64,000 bases of DNA from Candidatus Gastranaerophilales bacterium (GCA_944322745.1 CALUPV010000002.1:124001-188000); one strand, 5' to 3'; shown: positions 26,534-36,310, counted from the stretch's first letter. The notes: generated by a model not told the origin, from the letters alone. Made by a program: numbers and translations.

Positions 26534-26884
26534 ATGATAATAGAAAACAATCCAATGAGAAGTACTCTTCACGCATTAGATTTAATAGCAGAAAGACAAA
26601 AGGCTCTTTCTTGTAATCTTGCGAATATGGATACTCCAAACTATAAAAGAAAGGATATATCATTCTCACAATATTTAGGAGGAACGGCAAATCCGTTAGA
26701 AACTGCTTTAGCAGCAAAAATGGGACCTTCTCCTGTTACAATAGAAACTTCTGATGAGAAAGTAAATCCGGCAACCGAACTATCAGAAATGCAAAAAAAT
26801 TCTTTATTATATACGGTTGCAGCAAGAAGAATGACTTCAATAATTACAGAAATGAAAACAGTTATAAATATGGGTAACGGCTAA
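26534..26884 (+). CDS. flgB: Flagellar proximal rod protein FlgB
   Basis: A 116-residue protein with the FlgB signature AERQKALSCNLANMDTPNYK and a C-terminal helix (LLYTVAARRMTSIITEMKTV). FlgB sits at the base of the rod next to FliE and the MS ring. Its stop overlaps the flgC start by one base (TAATG), as in many genomes, indicating coupled translation. AAGGTGAG lies before the ATG. Confidence 0.93.
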   Translation: MIIENNPMRSTLHALDLIAERQKALSCNLANMDTPNYKRKDISFSQYLGGTANPLETALAAKMGPSPVTIETSDEKVNPATELSEMQKNSLLYTVAARRMTSIITEMKTVINMGNG

Positions 26885-27327
26885 TGGGAATATTAAGTGC
26901 AATGAATGTTGGCTGTGACGGATTAAAAGTTCACGGCATGAGATTAGACATATCTTCCAAGAACATAGCGAACTTGGATACGCCGAATTATGTCAGAAAA
27001 ATACCTTTGGTAGTTTCAACCGACAGAAGTTCATTTTTAAGTGTAATGAACCAAATGAAAGAATCAACATTTGGAGCGGGAACTCTTCCTTATGCCTCTG
27101 GAAGTGTTGCAATGGCAGGTGTTGTTGAAGATCCAACATTAGGTGACAGATTGTATAAACCGGGACATCCTGATGCAGATGAAAACGGATATATAAGAGC
27201 GTCAAATGTTGATCCTTTAGTTGAAATAACAGATGCAATAATGGCGCAAAGAGCTTATGAAGCAAGTTTAGCAATTATAACAATGTCAAAATCAATGGCA
27301 GATAAGGCGGCAACTATAGGAAGTTAA
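26884..27327 (+). CDS. flgC: Flagellar proximal rod protein FlgC
   Basis: The 147-residue protein has the N-terminal rod motif LDISSKNIANLDTPNYVRK and the C-terminal YIRASNVDPLVEITDAIMAQRAYEA in pieces, both diagnostic of FlgC. The central region lengthens the usual 135 residues slightly. It forms the proximal rod with FlgB and FlgF, and is coupled to flgB by overlapping stop and start codons. Confidence 0.94.
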   Translation: MGILSAMNVGCDGLKVHGMRLDISSKNIANLDTPNYVRKIPLVVSTDRSSFLSVMNQMKESTFGAGTLPYASGSVAMAGVVEDPTLGDRLYKPGHPDADENGYIRASNVDPLVEITDAIMAQRAYEASLAIITMSKSMADKAATIGS

Positions 27328-27349
27328 TGATATAAAAGGGTAGTGTGTA

Positions 27350-28060
27350 ATGTTTACGGGTATGATACAAAATTTATTGAATTCTTCAGGGCAAGCTGCT
27401 GCAGTTCAAAGAGCACAGCAGATTAGTAATTATGTCCAATCACAAAACAGAACGGCAGAATTATCAGAAGGTATTGAATTCAAAACTTTTGAAGATGTAA
27501 TGAAATCTTCTTTAAATGTTCATACCAGATTTAATGTAAATAAGCCTGCAAATAATGTAAAGTTTGGTTCGTTAACTTCAAAGAATGTTAATGCACAAAA
27601 AATTTCTCAGGATGAATCCGGAGTTGTTAACGAATCCCAAAATATCTTTGAAGTACCATATGTTGAAGTTAGCAGACCTACTGAAAAATCTCAAATAAAA
27701 GACATGATATCTAAAATCTCAAAAAAACACGGTGTAGATGAAAAACTTGTAAATGCAGTTATAAAGCAAGAATCAGGTTATAATCCAAAAGCAAAATCAT
27801 CTGCAGGTGCTCAAGGTTTAATGCAATTGATGCCCGCTACAGCAAAGTCTTTAGGAGTCAGTGACCCATATAATCCTGTCCAAAATGTAGATGGCGGAGT
27901 AAGATATTTGAAAAGTATGATGGAAAGATATAATGGTAATGTTGTGCTCGCACTTGCAGCATATAATGCAGGACCAGGCAATGTTGATAAGTACGACGGA
28001 GTTCCTCCTTTTCGTGAAACTCAGAACTATGTAAAAAATGTACTTGCAAATTATCTATAA
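27350..28060 (+). CDS. Lytic transglycosylase (SLT domain) in the flagellar cluster
   Basis: A 236-residue protein with an N-terminal unstructured region (1-115) and a C-terminal SLT goose-type lysozyme fold. The catalytic Glu141 is in IKQESGYNP, followed by [16 protein letters not shown] and [12 protein letters not shown], all hallmark motifs. It has no signal peptide, so it is probably exported through the flagellar apparatus. There it would open the peptidoglycan for the growing rod, as the FlgJ muramidase or SltF do elsewhere. Its place between flgC and fliE supports this. Confidence 0.9.
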   Translation: MFTGMIQNLLNSSGQAAAVQRAQQISNYVQSQNRTAELSEGIEFKTFEDVMKSSLNVHTRFNVNKPANNVKFGSLTSKNVNAQKISQDESGVVNESQNIFEVPYVEVSRPTEKSQIKDMISKISKKHGVDEKLVNAVIKQESGYNPKAKSSAGAQGLMQLMPATAKSLGVSDPYNPVQNVDGGVRYLKSMMERYNGNVVLALAAYNAGPGNVDKYDGVPPFRETQNYVKNVLANYL

Positions 28061-28075
28061 TAGAAAGGCATAAAA

Positions 28076-28417
28076 ATGTTAGAAAACAGATTAGTACCAA
28101 ATATAAATATTTTTTCCAATGTTTCATCTTCGATGGCTATTGATGAATTTTCTCAAAAAGGTTTTGGAATTAGTAATCTTAATCAAAAAGAAGGTGTAAG
28201 TTTTAAAAGTGTACTCTCAGGCATGGTAAGTAATTTAAATTCTGAAATAGAAAAACCTGATCAATTGTTAAACCAGCAAATGATGGGTAATTCTGATGTC
28301 GATATACACGATGTTATGACTGCTGTTGCAAAGGCAGAACTTGGTGTAAGTCTTGCAACACAAATGACTTCAAAAGTCGTAACAGCATATAATACAGTTA
28401 TGAATATTTCAATTTAA
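28076..28417 (+). CDS. fliE: Flagellar MS-ring/rod adaptor FliE
   Basis: A 113-residue protein with the FliE C-terminal signature DIHDVMTAVAKAELGVSL followed by the helix TSKVVTAYNTVMNI. The N-terminus GVSFKSVLSGMVSNLN also fits. FliE joins the MS ring to the rod and is the first rod-side export substrate. It lies 15 bases after the transglycosylase gene and is followed by a 99-base gap before fliF. Confidence 0.92.
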   Translation: MLENRLVPNINIFSNVSSSMAIDEFSQKGFGISNLNQKEGVSFKSVLSGMVSNLNSEIEKPDQLLNQQMMGNSDVDIHDVMTAVAKAELGVSLATQMTSKVVTAYNTVMNISI

Positions 28418-28453
28418 AAATCTTGTAAACTATAATAAATAAGTGTAAAGTAG

Positions 28454-28482
28454 TTACCCAATATTTGAAATAATAGTATAAT
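28454..28482 (+). promoter_or_regulatory. Possible promoter upstream of fliF
   Basis: A TATAAT (28477-28482) lies 34 bases before the fliF ATG. The -35 position 17 bases upstream holds TTACCC, a poor match. I see no sigma-54 or clear sigma-28 consensus. The GTTACCCAAT here recurs upstream of the rpsL promoter. Confidence 0.35.
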
Positions 28483-28516
28483 ATCAAGTAGTTGATTATA
28501 TAAAGATTAGGGATTT

Positions 28517-30184
28517 ATGAATATAAAAGAATTATTACAGAATAAGACTATTTTGTACTCCGTTATAGGTGGAGCCGCGTTGCTATTTCTTCTTATTATT
28601 ATATTTGCTGTAATTTCAGCAAGCAGTAAGTCTTCACAAATGCCGGGAAAACCACTGGAAAAAATACAAAAAGAGTCATTTAATATAATTACAACGGATA
28701 ATCCCGGTAAAGCTTTAGAAATACAAACTTTATTAGCACGTAGTAATATAGAAACAAAGAGTACTACTTCCGGTTCCAAAACAACAGTGTTTCTGGAAGG
28801 AGGTAAATATACTAATGTCCAGCGTGATAGAGCTTTAATTGAAATTGTAAAAAGTGGTTTAGTTGATCAAAATGTTGGATTAGAGATATTTGATAAAAAT
28901 GATTTTACTTCAACTAGAGAAGATAAAAGAATAAAATTGGCGAGAGCTGTAAATGGAGAACTCTCAAGATTAATAAGAAAAATGCCTAGAGTAGAAAATG
29001 CATCTGTTCTTGTAAGTATTCCGGAAAATACAATGTTTAAGGCAGATAAAAAACCGCTTAGTGCTACGGTAGTATTGACAGTTGAACAAAATGAAAAATA
29101 TCCTGTAAGGATTGATGAATCTGTCATTAGAGCAATAAAGAGTCTGCTTTTAGGAAGTGTAAGCGGATTGACAGCTGAAAATATTTCTATTACAGATACT
29201 AACGGAAACGTATATAACAGTTTGGTTAAATCCATAGATGACCAAATCGCAAAAATTCAAGAGAATGATTCTTATATGCAAAATAAGGTATCAGCACAGT
29301 TGGATATGCTGTTAGGTCATGGTAATTATGTTGTGACTGTTAGTACTTCTTTAAATCAGGTTCCAAAAGAAATAACAAGCATACAATATAATCCGGACGG
29401 AAAAACTTCATTAACGGAACAAACTTTTAGAGAAGGATTAGGTGATACTTCTCAAGATACCAATAAAGGTTCAGATGCTGTTAGTGTATATTTGCCAAAT
29501 GGGCTTCAAAATTCATCTTCAACATCTTCTCAAAATAAGAATTATTCCAGAGAAGCAACTGAAAAAACTTATGGTGTTGATAAAAAACATGTAAGTGAAT
29601 ATTATAAATCAGGGATAATAGAAAACATATCTATAGCAGTAACAATGAATGCAGATGCCATGCCGCCAAATATGACAGTTGACGAATTAAAGGCTCAAAT
29701 TGCCAGAGCGGCATCTCCAAAGGTAAGTCCGGATAATGTTTCGATTGCTTTTGCGGAAACTATTGATCCGTATTTAGCCTCAGACAGACCTGTAAACTTA
29801 CCGGTCCCTGATGCTTCCGGTAATCCTTGGTGGCTTGCTATAGCATTATTGCTTGCAGGGTTGGTTGTTGGGTTTGTATTTGTTCATAAAAAATTGAAAG
29901 ATTCATCTATTGAACAAGAAGAGGAACTAAAAAAATTAAAACAAAAGACAAGTGAGCAAGAAAAACAGATTGTTGATGTAAATTTAAAAGCTGCTGAGTT
30001 GATTGAGAAACAAACGATTTTAACTCAAGAATTATTAGAACATCAAAAACAATTACAAATAGAGAAAAAGAAAGAAGTAGAAACTTCTTTAGATGAAGTT
30101 TTAGAAGAAGTTTCTGCTGATTTGGCTCAATCAGATAGTGAAAAAACGTTAAAAGAATTAAAGAGTTGGATTGAAAAATCATAG
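28517..30184 (+). CDS. fliF: Flagellar MS-ring protein FliF
   Basis: A 555-residue protein with two membrane helices (about residues 13-35 and 437-456) enclosing the periplasmic ring-building part. It includes the YscJ-like PGKALEIQTLLARSNI and ARAVNGELSRLIRKMPRVENASVLVSIP segments (in pieces) and a VSAQLDMLLGHGNYVVTVS segment. The cytoplasmic tail (457-555) is unusually long, charged and coiled-coil. It ends with LKELKSWIEKS, which resembles the FliG-binding C-terminus of canonical FliF (often VxxWL). FliF is the MS ring on which switch and export gate assemble. The next gene lies 11 bases away. Confidence 0.92.
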   Translation: MNIKELLQNKTILYSVIGGAALLFLLIIIFAVISASSKSSQMPGKPLEKIQKESFNIITTDNPGKALEIQTLLARSNIETKSTTSGSKTTVFLEGGKYTNVQRDRALIEIVKSGLVDQNVGLEIFDKNDFTSTREDKRIKLARAVNGELSRLIRKMPRVENASVLVSIPENTMFKADKKPLSATVVLTVEQNEKYPVRIDESVIRAIKSLLLGSVSGLTAENISITDTNGNVYNSLVKSIDDQIAKIQENDSYMQNKVSAQLDMLLGHGNYVVTVSTSLNQVPKEITSIQYNPDGKTSLTEQTFREGLGDTSQDTNKGSDAVSVYLPNGLQNSSSTSSQNKNYSREATEKTYGVDKKHVSEYYKSGIIENISIAVTMNADAMPPNMTVDELKAQIARAASPKVSPDNVSIAFAETIDPYLASDRPVNLPVPDASGNPWWLAIALLLAGLVVGFVFVHKKLKDSSIEQEEELKKLKQKTSEQEKQIVDVNLKAAELIEKQTILTQELLEHQKQLQIEKKKEVETSLDEVLEEVSADLAQSDSEKTLKELKSWIEKS

Positions 30185-30195
30185 TGGAGTAGGGA

Positions 30196-31194
30196 ATGCC
30201 GATTAACGGTTTTGATTATAAAGCTTTTGCAACAGATTTAGCGAAACAGGCGTTGGAAGTATTACAACAGCCCGGTTCAAATGCAGCTCCGGATATATTA
30301 GCAGATTCTGATAAAAAAAATATTGTAGAAACAGTTCGAAAATTTTGCTATATGGCAGGTGAAGCATTAAGTAATGATGCTCAGTTGAAATTTAATGCCG
30401 AACAAGCAAGCTTAGTTACTCAATTTATAGGTGAATGGACTTTCCATAAATCAATAGATTTAATCAAAGGAAAAATTCCTTCTCAGAATCGTGAAGCAAT
30501 TTTACAGATTATAGCAGCAAATATTTTTAATACAGCAAAACTTGCAATAATAAAAAATTTGCCACAAGATGCACTTATTAATCTTGTAGAAGATAAGGTT
30601 AAACAAGTTTATGATGAAGAACTTCAAAAATTGGTAAAAAAAGGAGTATTGTCTCCAAAACAATATGAAATCGCAGTTAATACTTCTAATCTGAATGATA
30701 TGGTTCAAAAAACGGAGGATGAAGCAAAATTAAGCAAAGCAAACGTTCAAGCAGAGGGGAATGTATCATCTGCTAATGATAAAAAGGTTTTAAAACTTGC
30801 TGCATTGGCTATTATTTTGAAGAAACTCCCGGAGCAAAAAGCTAATGAAATATTGAATAGCTTGGATAAACAAGATGTGCAACATGTTATTAATTACATG
30901 AAAATGAGTAACTTAGAAGATAAAATTGATCATAAAGTTATAATTAAATCCATAGAAGAAATAAAAAAGATATTACCGGGTCAAGATGTAGTAAATGTTG
31001 CCAAGTTGACGAAAAATTACCACAAACTTATAAAAGCTACATCTCCTGAAATATTGAGTAAAATCGCAATTAACGAAAGAAAATCAGTAAGGGATTTTAT
31101 ATTAGATACATCTTTCCCTGCTGCTGATGTTTTTACTCCACTTGTATTTAAAGCTTTAGTTACTACCGTAGAAGAAAAAATCAATGATAATTAA
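30196..31194 (+). CDS. FliG-position protein, strongly divergent or not a classical FliG
   Basis: A 332-residue helical protein between fliF and fliH, where fliG is expected. A region at about 196-262 (KLAALAIILKKLPEQKANEI, then NSLDKQDVQHVINYMKMSNL) resembles a FliG N-terminal or middle helical repeat. However, I cannot find the EHPQ motif of the middle domain, nor the C-terminal charged helix (FEDLVLLDD region) that generates torque with MotA. The N-terminal 190 residues have no recognisable similarity. It may be the rotor protein in highly altered form, or an MS-ring adaptor with FliG encoded elsewhere. It overlaps fliH by 11 bases. Confidence 0.5.
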   Translation: MPINGFDYKAFATDLAKQALEVLQQPGSNAAPDILADSDKKNIVETVRKFCYMAGEALSNDAQLKFNAEQASLVTQFIGEWTFHKSIDLIKGKIPSQNREAILQIIAANIFNTAKLAIIKNLPQDALINLVEDKVKQVYDEELQKLVKKGVLSPKQYEIAVNTSNLNDMVQKTEDEAKLSKANVQAEGNVSSANDKKVLKLAALAIILKKLPEQKANEILNSLDKQDVQHVINYMKMSNLEDKIDHKVIIKSIEEIKKILPGQDVVNVAKLTKNYHKLIKATSPEILSKIAINERKSVRDFILDTSFPAADVFTPLVFKALVTTVEEKINDN

Positions 31195-31990
31195 AAAAAA
31201 ATATACAAATATAAAGAAAATAAGTGACGAAAATTCAATTGTTGATGAGTCAATAATTAATAGTGCTCCTGCTCAACTTGTACAAGATAATGACGGAGAA
31301 AATGAAAAAATAAATCAAAGTTTAAAACCTGATATAGATGTTGAAAAATCAAAAGAGAAGAAAAAAAAGAATATCGAAGACCTAGATCTATCTCTGGAAA
31401 ATATAAAGTTTGAACAACGGGAAGAAAGAAGAGAGGGAACAAGAAGAAGGGGCTACAGAAGAACTGAAGATAGAAATATAGTATCTCGAGCTCAAAAGGA
31501 TGCTTTGGCAATAAAAGAAGAAGCAAAAAAAGAAGGATACGAAGAAGGTTTAGCCTCAGCAAAGAATGATCTAGAAGATTTAAAGAGTAAATTTACAGAG
31601 TTCTTTAATTATAAGACTGAAGTTTATGAAAAGGTTTCGGATTGTATTTATGAAGTTTCTATGGAAATTGCACGAAAAATAATTAATAAACAAGTAGAAA
31701 CAGATAAAGAGTATATTATTTCTATGATAAAAGGTGTAGTAGAAGAGATACATAAAACAGAAAATAAAATTACTCTAAAAGTAATGCCTAAGGATGTAGA
31801 AATAGTTAGAGATAAAGTTTCAGAAATATTTTCGGGAGAATATTTTGAAGCAAAGATATCAGTAATTCCCGACAATGAAATAAAAGAAGGCGGTGTGATA
31901 GTTGAAACATCGAATGGAATAATTGATGCTACACTTGAAACCCAGATTTCAATAATAGAAAAAGCATTTAAAAAACAGGAAGAGAGTTAA
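31184..31990 (+). CDS. fliH: Flagellar assembly protein FliH-like
   Basis: The 268-residue protein has a long charged N-terminal half rich in Lys, Glu and Arg. An EEAKKEGYEEGLASAKNDLE helical stretch follows, like the GxxxG-type region of FliH, and then a C-terminal domain (about 150-268) with YEVSMEIARKIINKQVETD, typical of FliH/YscL. FliH regulates the FliI ATPase at the export gate. Gene order with flhA and fliI immediately downstream supports the name. The N-terminus overlaps the preceding gene by 11 bases, and no strong ribosome binding site is required if translation is coupled. Confidence 0.85.
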   Translation: MIIKKKYTNIKKISDENSIVDESIINSAPAQLVQDNDGENEKINQSLKPDIDVEKSKEKKKKNIEDLDLSLENIKFEQREERREGTRRRGYRRTEDRNIVSRAQKDALAIKEEAKKEGYEEGLASAKNDLEDLKSKFTEFFNYKTEVYEKVSDCIYEVSMEIARKIINKQVETDKEYIISMIKGVVEEIHKTENKITLKVMPKDVEIVRDKVSEIFSGEYFEAKISVIPDNEIKEGGVIVETSNGIIDATLETQISIIEKAFKKQEES

Positions 31991-31996
31991 TTTATA

Positions 31997-34099
31997 ATGG
32001 CACAATCACAAGGTGCAAAACCATCAATGATAAGTGAAATTGGATTAGCAATATTTGTAATATTGCTGATTGTTTTACTTATTGTTGAGCTTCCTCCAAT
32101 TGTGGTTAACTTTGCTATAAGTTTTAATATTACTCTTGGCATATTATTGTTGATGATATCATTATATATTCAAAGACCGTTAGAACTTGCTTCATTCCCA
32201 TCTATTATATTAATTGGAACAATGTTTAGACTGGTTCTATCTATTGCATCAACGAGATTAATTCTTGCAAAAGGTGAAGCTGGTGAGGTTATTGATGCAT
32301 TTGGTAATTTCGTAACCGGCGGAAATTTAGTTGTTGGGTTTGTAATTTTCATAATTATTACTATCGTTCAATTTATGGTAATTACAAAGGGTTCTGAACG
32401 TATTGCAGAAGTTGCGGCAAGATTCGCATTAGACGCTATGCCCGGTAAACAAATGACTATTGATGCGGACTTTAATGCAGGATTAATATCACCGGAAGAA
32501 GCAGTAAAAAGAAGAGAAGACCTACAGCGTGAATCTAACTTATACGGTTCTATGGATGGTGCTATGAAGTTTGTAAAAGGTGATACTATGGCAGGTATCA
32601 TCATCGTTGTAATAAACATTGTAGGCGGTTTATGTGTCGGTGTATTAATGAATGGTATGCAAGCAGGTGAAGCGGTTCAAAAATATACTGTACTGACCGT
32701 TGGTGATGGTTTGGCTGCACAGTTACCATCTTTGTTAATGGCAATTGCAGCCGGTATCGTAATGACTCGTTCAACTGCTTCAGGCGGCTCTTTAGGTGGA
32801 GACCTTTCCGGTCAAATAATGAGTAAACCGTCAAGTTTGATTTTTACTGTTGTATTCCTTGTTTTTATTGCATTGACAAGTTTTTATACAGGACTACCGT
32901 GGTATACATTTACGATATATGCTTTAGTTATTATGGCTGCTTATTTAATCGTTTCTGTAAACAAAGATGTTCAGTCTCAATTAGGACAGTTAGATGCTGT
33001 TAAAAAGAGTATGAGTGATTTAACAAACCCTAATAGAATGTATGAAAGATTGGGGGTTGATGTATTAAACTTGCAAGTTGGTACAGGTTTATTAGAAATT
33101 GCAGATCCTGAGCAAGATGGTATGCTTCTTCCGAAGATTGCAGCATTAAGACAACGTGTTACTGATGAACTCGGTTATATTATACCAAATATCAGAATTA
33201 TGGACTCTTCTGCAATTGGTGCAAATGAATATATGATTTCAGTTCGTGGTAATACCGTTGCAGTTGGAACTGTTTATCCTAAAAAAAGTATGGTTATTGC
33301 TGATCAGTGGGATGCTTTAGGTAAAGAAGTTCCTAAGGATGCTATTATTGGGGTTGATCCTACTTATCAAACTCAGGCATATTGGATGGATACAAATTTC
33401 TTAAAAGAGCAGAAAGATGTTACTGCTGTTGATTCTGTTGATGTAATAATTACGCACTTACAAGACTGTGTAAGAAAATATGTTGATGAAATTATGACCA
33501 AGACAGATGTTCTTAAACTTATGGAATTGGTTAAGAGTCAAGACCCAACATTGGTTAATGACCTTGTACCAACAATTATATCAACAAGTGATTTACGTAA
33601 GATATTTGTTAATCTTATTAGAGAAAAAGTTTCAATCAAAGATATTATTTACATTTTTGAAAGATTATGTGACTATGCCAGATTTTCAAAAGAACCAGAT
33701 ATATTATCAGAGCGTTTGAGAGCGGCATTAGGAAGACAAATTTGTCTTGCAAATTGTACAAAAGACAAAATATTGTATGCTTTAACACTCTCGCCTGAAT
33801 GGGAAAAAACATTGGATGACAGTTGTCAAAGAACAGAATTGGGTACAATGTTCTTGTTGAATCCTTTACAAGTTCAAGAACTTATTGAATCTGCAGCATC
33901 AACATTAATAAGAGCACATCAAAGTATTAATGTTCAACCTGTAATATTATGTTCTCCAAGAATAAGACTTCCGTTATATCAATTATTAGAAAGACATATT
34001 CCGACTATCGTTGTTATTTCATATTCTGAATTGATAACTGATATAAGAGTTGAAGCAGTTGATACTATAGGTGAATCGGTAAATTATAATTTCGAGTGA
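31997..34099 (+). CDS. flhA: Flagellar export gate protein FlhA
   Basis: A 700-residue protein. Its N-terminal half is a bundle of about eight membrane helices with the FHIPEP-family signature ERIAEVAARFALDAMPGKQM and IDADFNAGLIS. The C-terminal half is the cytoplasmic docking ring (from about residue 330) where chaperone-substrate complexes bind, with GVDPTYQTQAYWM and LVPTIISTSDLRKI segments. FlhA uses the proton gradient for type III export. It is 6 bases after fliH and 4 bases before fliI. Strongly supported. Confidence 0.97.
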   Translation: MAQSQGAKPSMISEIGLAIFVILLIVLLIVELPPIVVNFAISFNITLGILLLMISLYIQRPLELASFPSIILIGTMFRLVLSIASTRLILAKGEAGEVIDAFGNFVTGGNLVVGFVIFIIITIVQFMVITKGSERIAEVAARFALDAMPGKQMTIDADFNAGLISPEEAVKRREDLQRESNLYGSMDGAMKFVKGDTMAGIIIVVINIVGGLCVGVLMNGMQAGEAVQKYTVLTVGDGLAAQLPSLLMAIAAGIVMTRSTASGGSLGGDLSGQIMSKPSSLIFTVVFLVFIALTSFYTGLPWYTFTIYALVIMAAYLIVSVNKDVQSQLGQLDAVKKSMSDLTNPNRMYERLGVDVLNLQVGTGLLEIADPEQDGMLLPKIAALRQRVTDELGYIIPNIRIMDSSAIGANEYMISVRGNTVAVGTVYPKKSMVIADQWDALGKEVPKDAIIGVDPTYQTQAYWMDTNFLKEQKDVTAVDSVDVIITHLQDCVRKYVDEIMTKTDVLKLMELVKSQDPTLVNDLVPTIISTSDLRKIFVNLIREKVSIKDIIYIFERLCDYARFSKEPDILSERLRAALGRQICLANCTKDKILYALTLSPEWEKTLDDSCQRTELGTMFLLNPLQVQELIESAASTLIRAHQSINVQPVILCSPRIRLPLYQLLERHIPTIVVISYSELITDIRVEAVDTIGESVNYNFE

Positions 34100-34103
34100 G
34101 TAA

Positions 34104-35453
34104 ATGTTAAATCAAAGTAGAGAAAAATCCATAGAATTTGTAAAGAAACAGGCGTTTGATATAATTAATTCAACTAAATTATATTCATATAAGGGTTCCG
34201 TTTCAAAGCTTTTGGGCTTGACTGTAGAAGTTAAATTACCGGGACTGAAAATTGGAGATTTATGTTTTATCGAAACAGCCGAAGGTGAAAAGAAACCTGC
34301 AGAAGTCGTTGCATTTAAAGGTGAAAATGCTCAGTTATTACTTTTGTATGATGGTGCGGGGATTGGACAAGGCAGTTTGGTTACTACAACAGGTAAAGCA
34401 ATAAGTATTCCAATGGGTGATTTTTTGCTTGGCAGATTGATTAGTCCGTTAGGTGAACCAATAGATGGAAAACCTTTGGATACAAGAGGTGCTCCTTGGG
34501 TAAATATAGAAAATCCCCCTCCGGGTCCATTTGAAAGACCTATAATTAAAACGATGTTTTCTACCGGCGTTAGGGCAATAGATTCAATGTTAACGCTTGG
34601 AGCAGGTCAACGTATGGGACTTTTTGCCGGTTCAGGCGTTGGTAAAAGTACAATGCTTGGTATGATTGCACGAAACTCTGATGCTGATGTTAACGTTGTT
34701 GCTTTGATTGGTGAACGTGGTAGGGAAGTTAAGGAATTTATTGAAAATTCACTCGGTGAAGCCGGCATGAAAAAGTCGGTTATTGTATGTTCTACAGGCG
34801 ACCAACCTCCATTGATACGTCAGAAATGTTTAATGACAGCAACAGCGGTTTGTGAATATTTTAGAGATAAAGGTAAAAAAGTTTTCTTAATGACAGATAC
34901 GGTTACTCGTTGTGCTATGGCAGGTAGAGAAGTAGGTCTTTCTATCGGAGAACCTCCAACAATAAAAGGTTATCCACCATCTATTTTCTCTTGGCTGCAG
35001 AGAATTTTAGAAAGAAGCGGTAATAGTCCAAGAGGTTCTATTACAGCGTTATATACAGTATTAATGGAAGGTGATGATATTAATGACCCTGTTGTTGATA
35101 CCGTTCGTGGTATTGTTGATGGTCATATATTCTTATCCAGAAAAGTTGCTGAGATGAATCATTATCCAGCTATTGACGTTTTGGGAAGTATTAGTCGTTT
35201 ATTTACTGAAATAGTTACAGAAGAACATAAACAAGCCGCATATAAAATGCGTAAATTAATGGCTCTATATAGAGAAAATAAAGATTTGATTGATGTTGGA
35301 ATGTATAATGCGGGATCTAATCCTAAATTGGATATAGCAATAGAATTAATGCCTCAGATAAATGCTTTTTTACAGCAAAGAGTATCTGATAGTGTAACAA
35401 TGGAATCAACTATATCTACGTTGATTTCAATGATGAAAGATGTTGATATTTAA
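34104..35453 (+). CDS. fliI: Flagellar export ATPase FliI
   Basis: A 449-residue F1-beta-like ATPase with Walker A GLFAGSGVGKSTM, VVALIGERGREVKEF, a Walker B region KKVFLMTDTVTRCAMAGRE and the FliI-typical NSPRGSITALYTVLMEGDD in pieces. It energises export substrate unloading with FliH. It closes the flagellar run and meets aroE tail to tail with 3 bases between. FlhB, FliP, FliQ, FliR and FliM/FliN are not in the window and must be elsewhere if the flagellum is functional. Confidence 0.97.
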   Translation: MLNQSREKSIEFVKKQAFDIINSTKLYSYKGSVSKLLGLTVEVKLPGLKIGDLCFIETAEGEKKPAEVVAFKGENAQLLLLYDGAGIGQGSLVTTTGKAISIPMGDFLLGRLISPLGEPIDGKPLDTRGAPWVNIENPPPGPFERPIIKTMFSTGVRAIDSMLTLGAGQRMGLFAGSGVGKSTMLGMIARNSDADVNVVALIGERGREVKEFIENSLGEAGMKKSVIVCSTGDQPPLIRQKCLMTATAVCEYFRDKGKKVFLMTDTVTRCAMAGREVGLSIGEPPTIKGYPPSIFSWLQRILERSGNSPRGSITALYTVLMEGDDINDPVVDTVRGIVDGHIFLSRKVAEMNHYPAIDVLGSISRLFTEIVTEEHKQAAYKMRKLMALYRENKDLIDVGMYNAGSNPKLDIAIELMPQINAFLQQRVSDSVTMESTISTLISMMKDVDI

Positions 35454-35456
35454 TAT

Positions 35457-36308
35457 CTATTCTAACATTGCTTCAAGAGCGGCAATCTTCATTTTTAAAG
35501 TATCTGGCTTTTTCCCTGTCCAGATTTCAAATGCTTTTGCACCTTGATAGATTAGCATGTCTAAGCCTTGTATAGTCTTAATATCATGTTTTTTTGCCAG
35601 CTTAATCAATTCTGTATTTAAAGGATTATAAACAATATCATATATTATAGAATCTTTGTTCATTGTCTTTACAACTTCTTCATCAATAGGCGAAATGCCC
35701 ATAGCTTTGCTTCTCATTCCTATAGGAGTTGTATTAACCAAAATCTTATATTTTGAAATATCTTTTAATCCTTCAATCTGTTTGCAGTTCATTTCAGTAT
35801 TTGGAAAATTAACTCTTAGTGCATCAACCATTTCTTTTGCATTAAGAATGTTTCTTGCATAAAAATCTATTTTAGATGCTTTTAAAATAGATAGACCTAC
35901 TCCAACTGCTCTTGCAGCTCCGCCATTACCTAAAATTGCGACTTCTTTTCCTTGTATTTCTTCTCTAAAATCTTCAGGTATAGCTTCAACAAAACCATAT
36001 ACATCAGTATTATATCCTATCATTGACATATCAGGTTGTATTTTTATTGTATTTGCACTGCCAGCTACATTTGCAACATTGTCTACTCCTGATAAAAATA
36101 AGGTAATAGGTACTTTTAACGGAATAGTTACATTAAATCCTTGAAATCCATTAGAACGAAGATATTTTATTCTTTCGACCAAATCTTCTTGCTCTGTTTC
36201 AAGTACTTCATATGTGCCTTCTAAACCGACTGATTTGAATGCTGCTTCTTGAATTACTTTTGACATTGAATGTGATAAAGGATAACCTATTATACCGAAT
36301 TTATACAT
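35457..36308 (-). CDS. aroE: Shikimate dehydrogenase (NADP+)
   Basis: About 283 residues. FGIIGYPLSHSMS at the start binds shikimate, FNVTIPLKVPI carries the catalytic Lys, and AILGNGGAARAVG is the NADP loop, followed by NTTPIGM and YNPLNTELI. It reduces 3-dehydroshikimate in aromatic amino acid synthesis. A longer frame to 36344 exists, but it lies inside topA; ATG at 36308 starts two bases after the topA stop and gives the normal MYKFGIIG N-terminus. Confidence 0.96.
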   Translation of the reverse strand: MYKFGIIGYPLSHSMSKVIQEAAFKSVGLEGTYEVLETEQEDLVERIKYLRSNGFQGFNVTIPLKVPITLFLSGVDNVANVAGSANTIKIQPDMSMIGYNTDVYGFVEAIPEDFREEIQGKEVAILGNGGAARAVGVGLSILKASKIDFYARNILNAKEMVDALRVNFPNTEMNCKQIEGLKDISKYKILVNTTPIGMRSKAMGISPIDEEVVKTMNKDSIIYDIVYNPLNTELIKLAKKHDIKTIQGLDMLIYQGAKAFEIWTGKKPDTLKMKIAALEAMLE

Positions 36309-36310
36309 AA

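Noticed and set aside
30196-31194. Confident annotation as FliG
   Set aside because: Only position and a weak helical repeat support it; the diagnostic middle and C-terminal FliG motifs are not visible.
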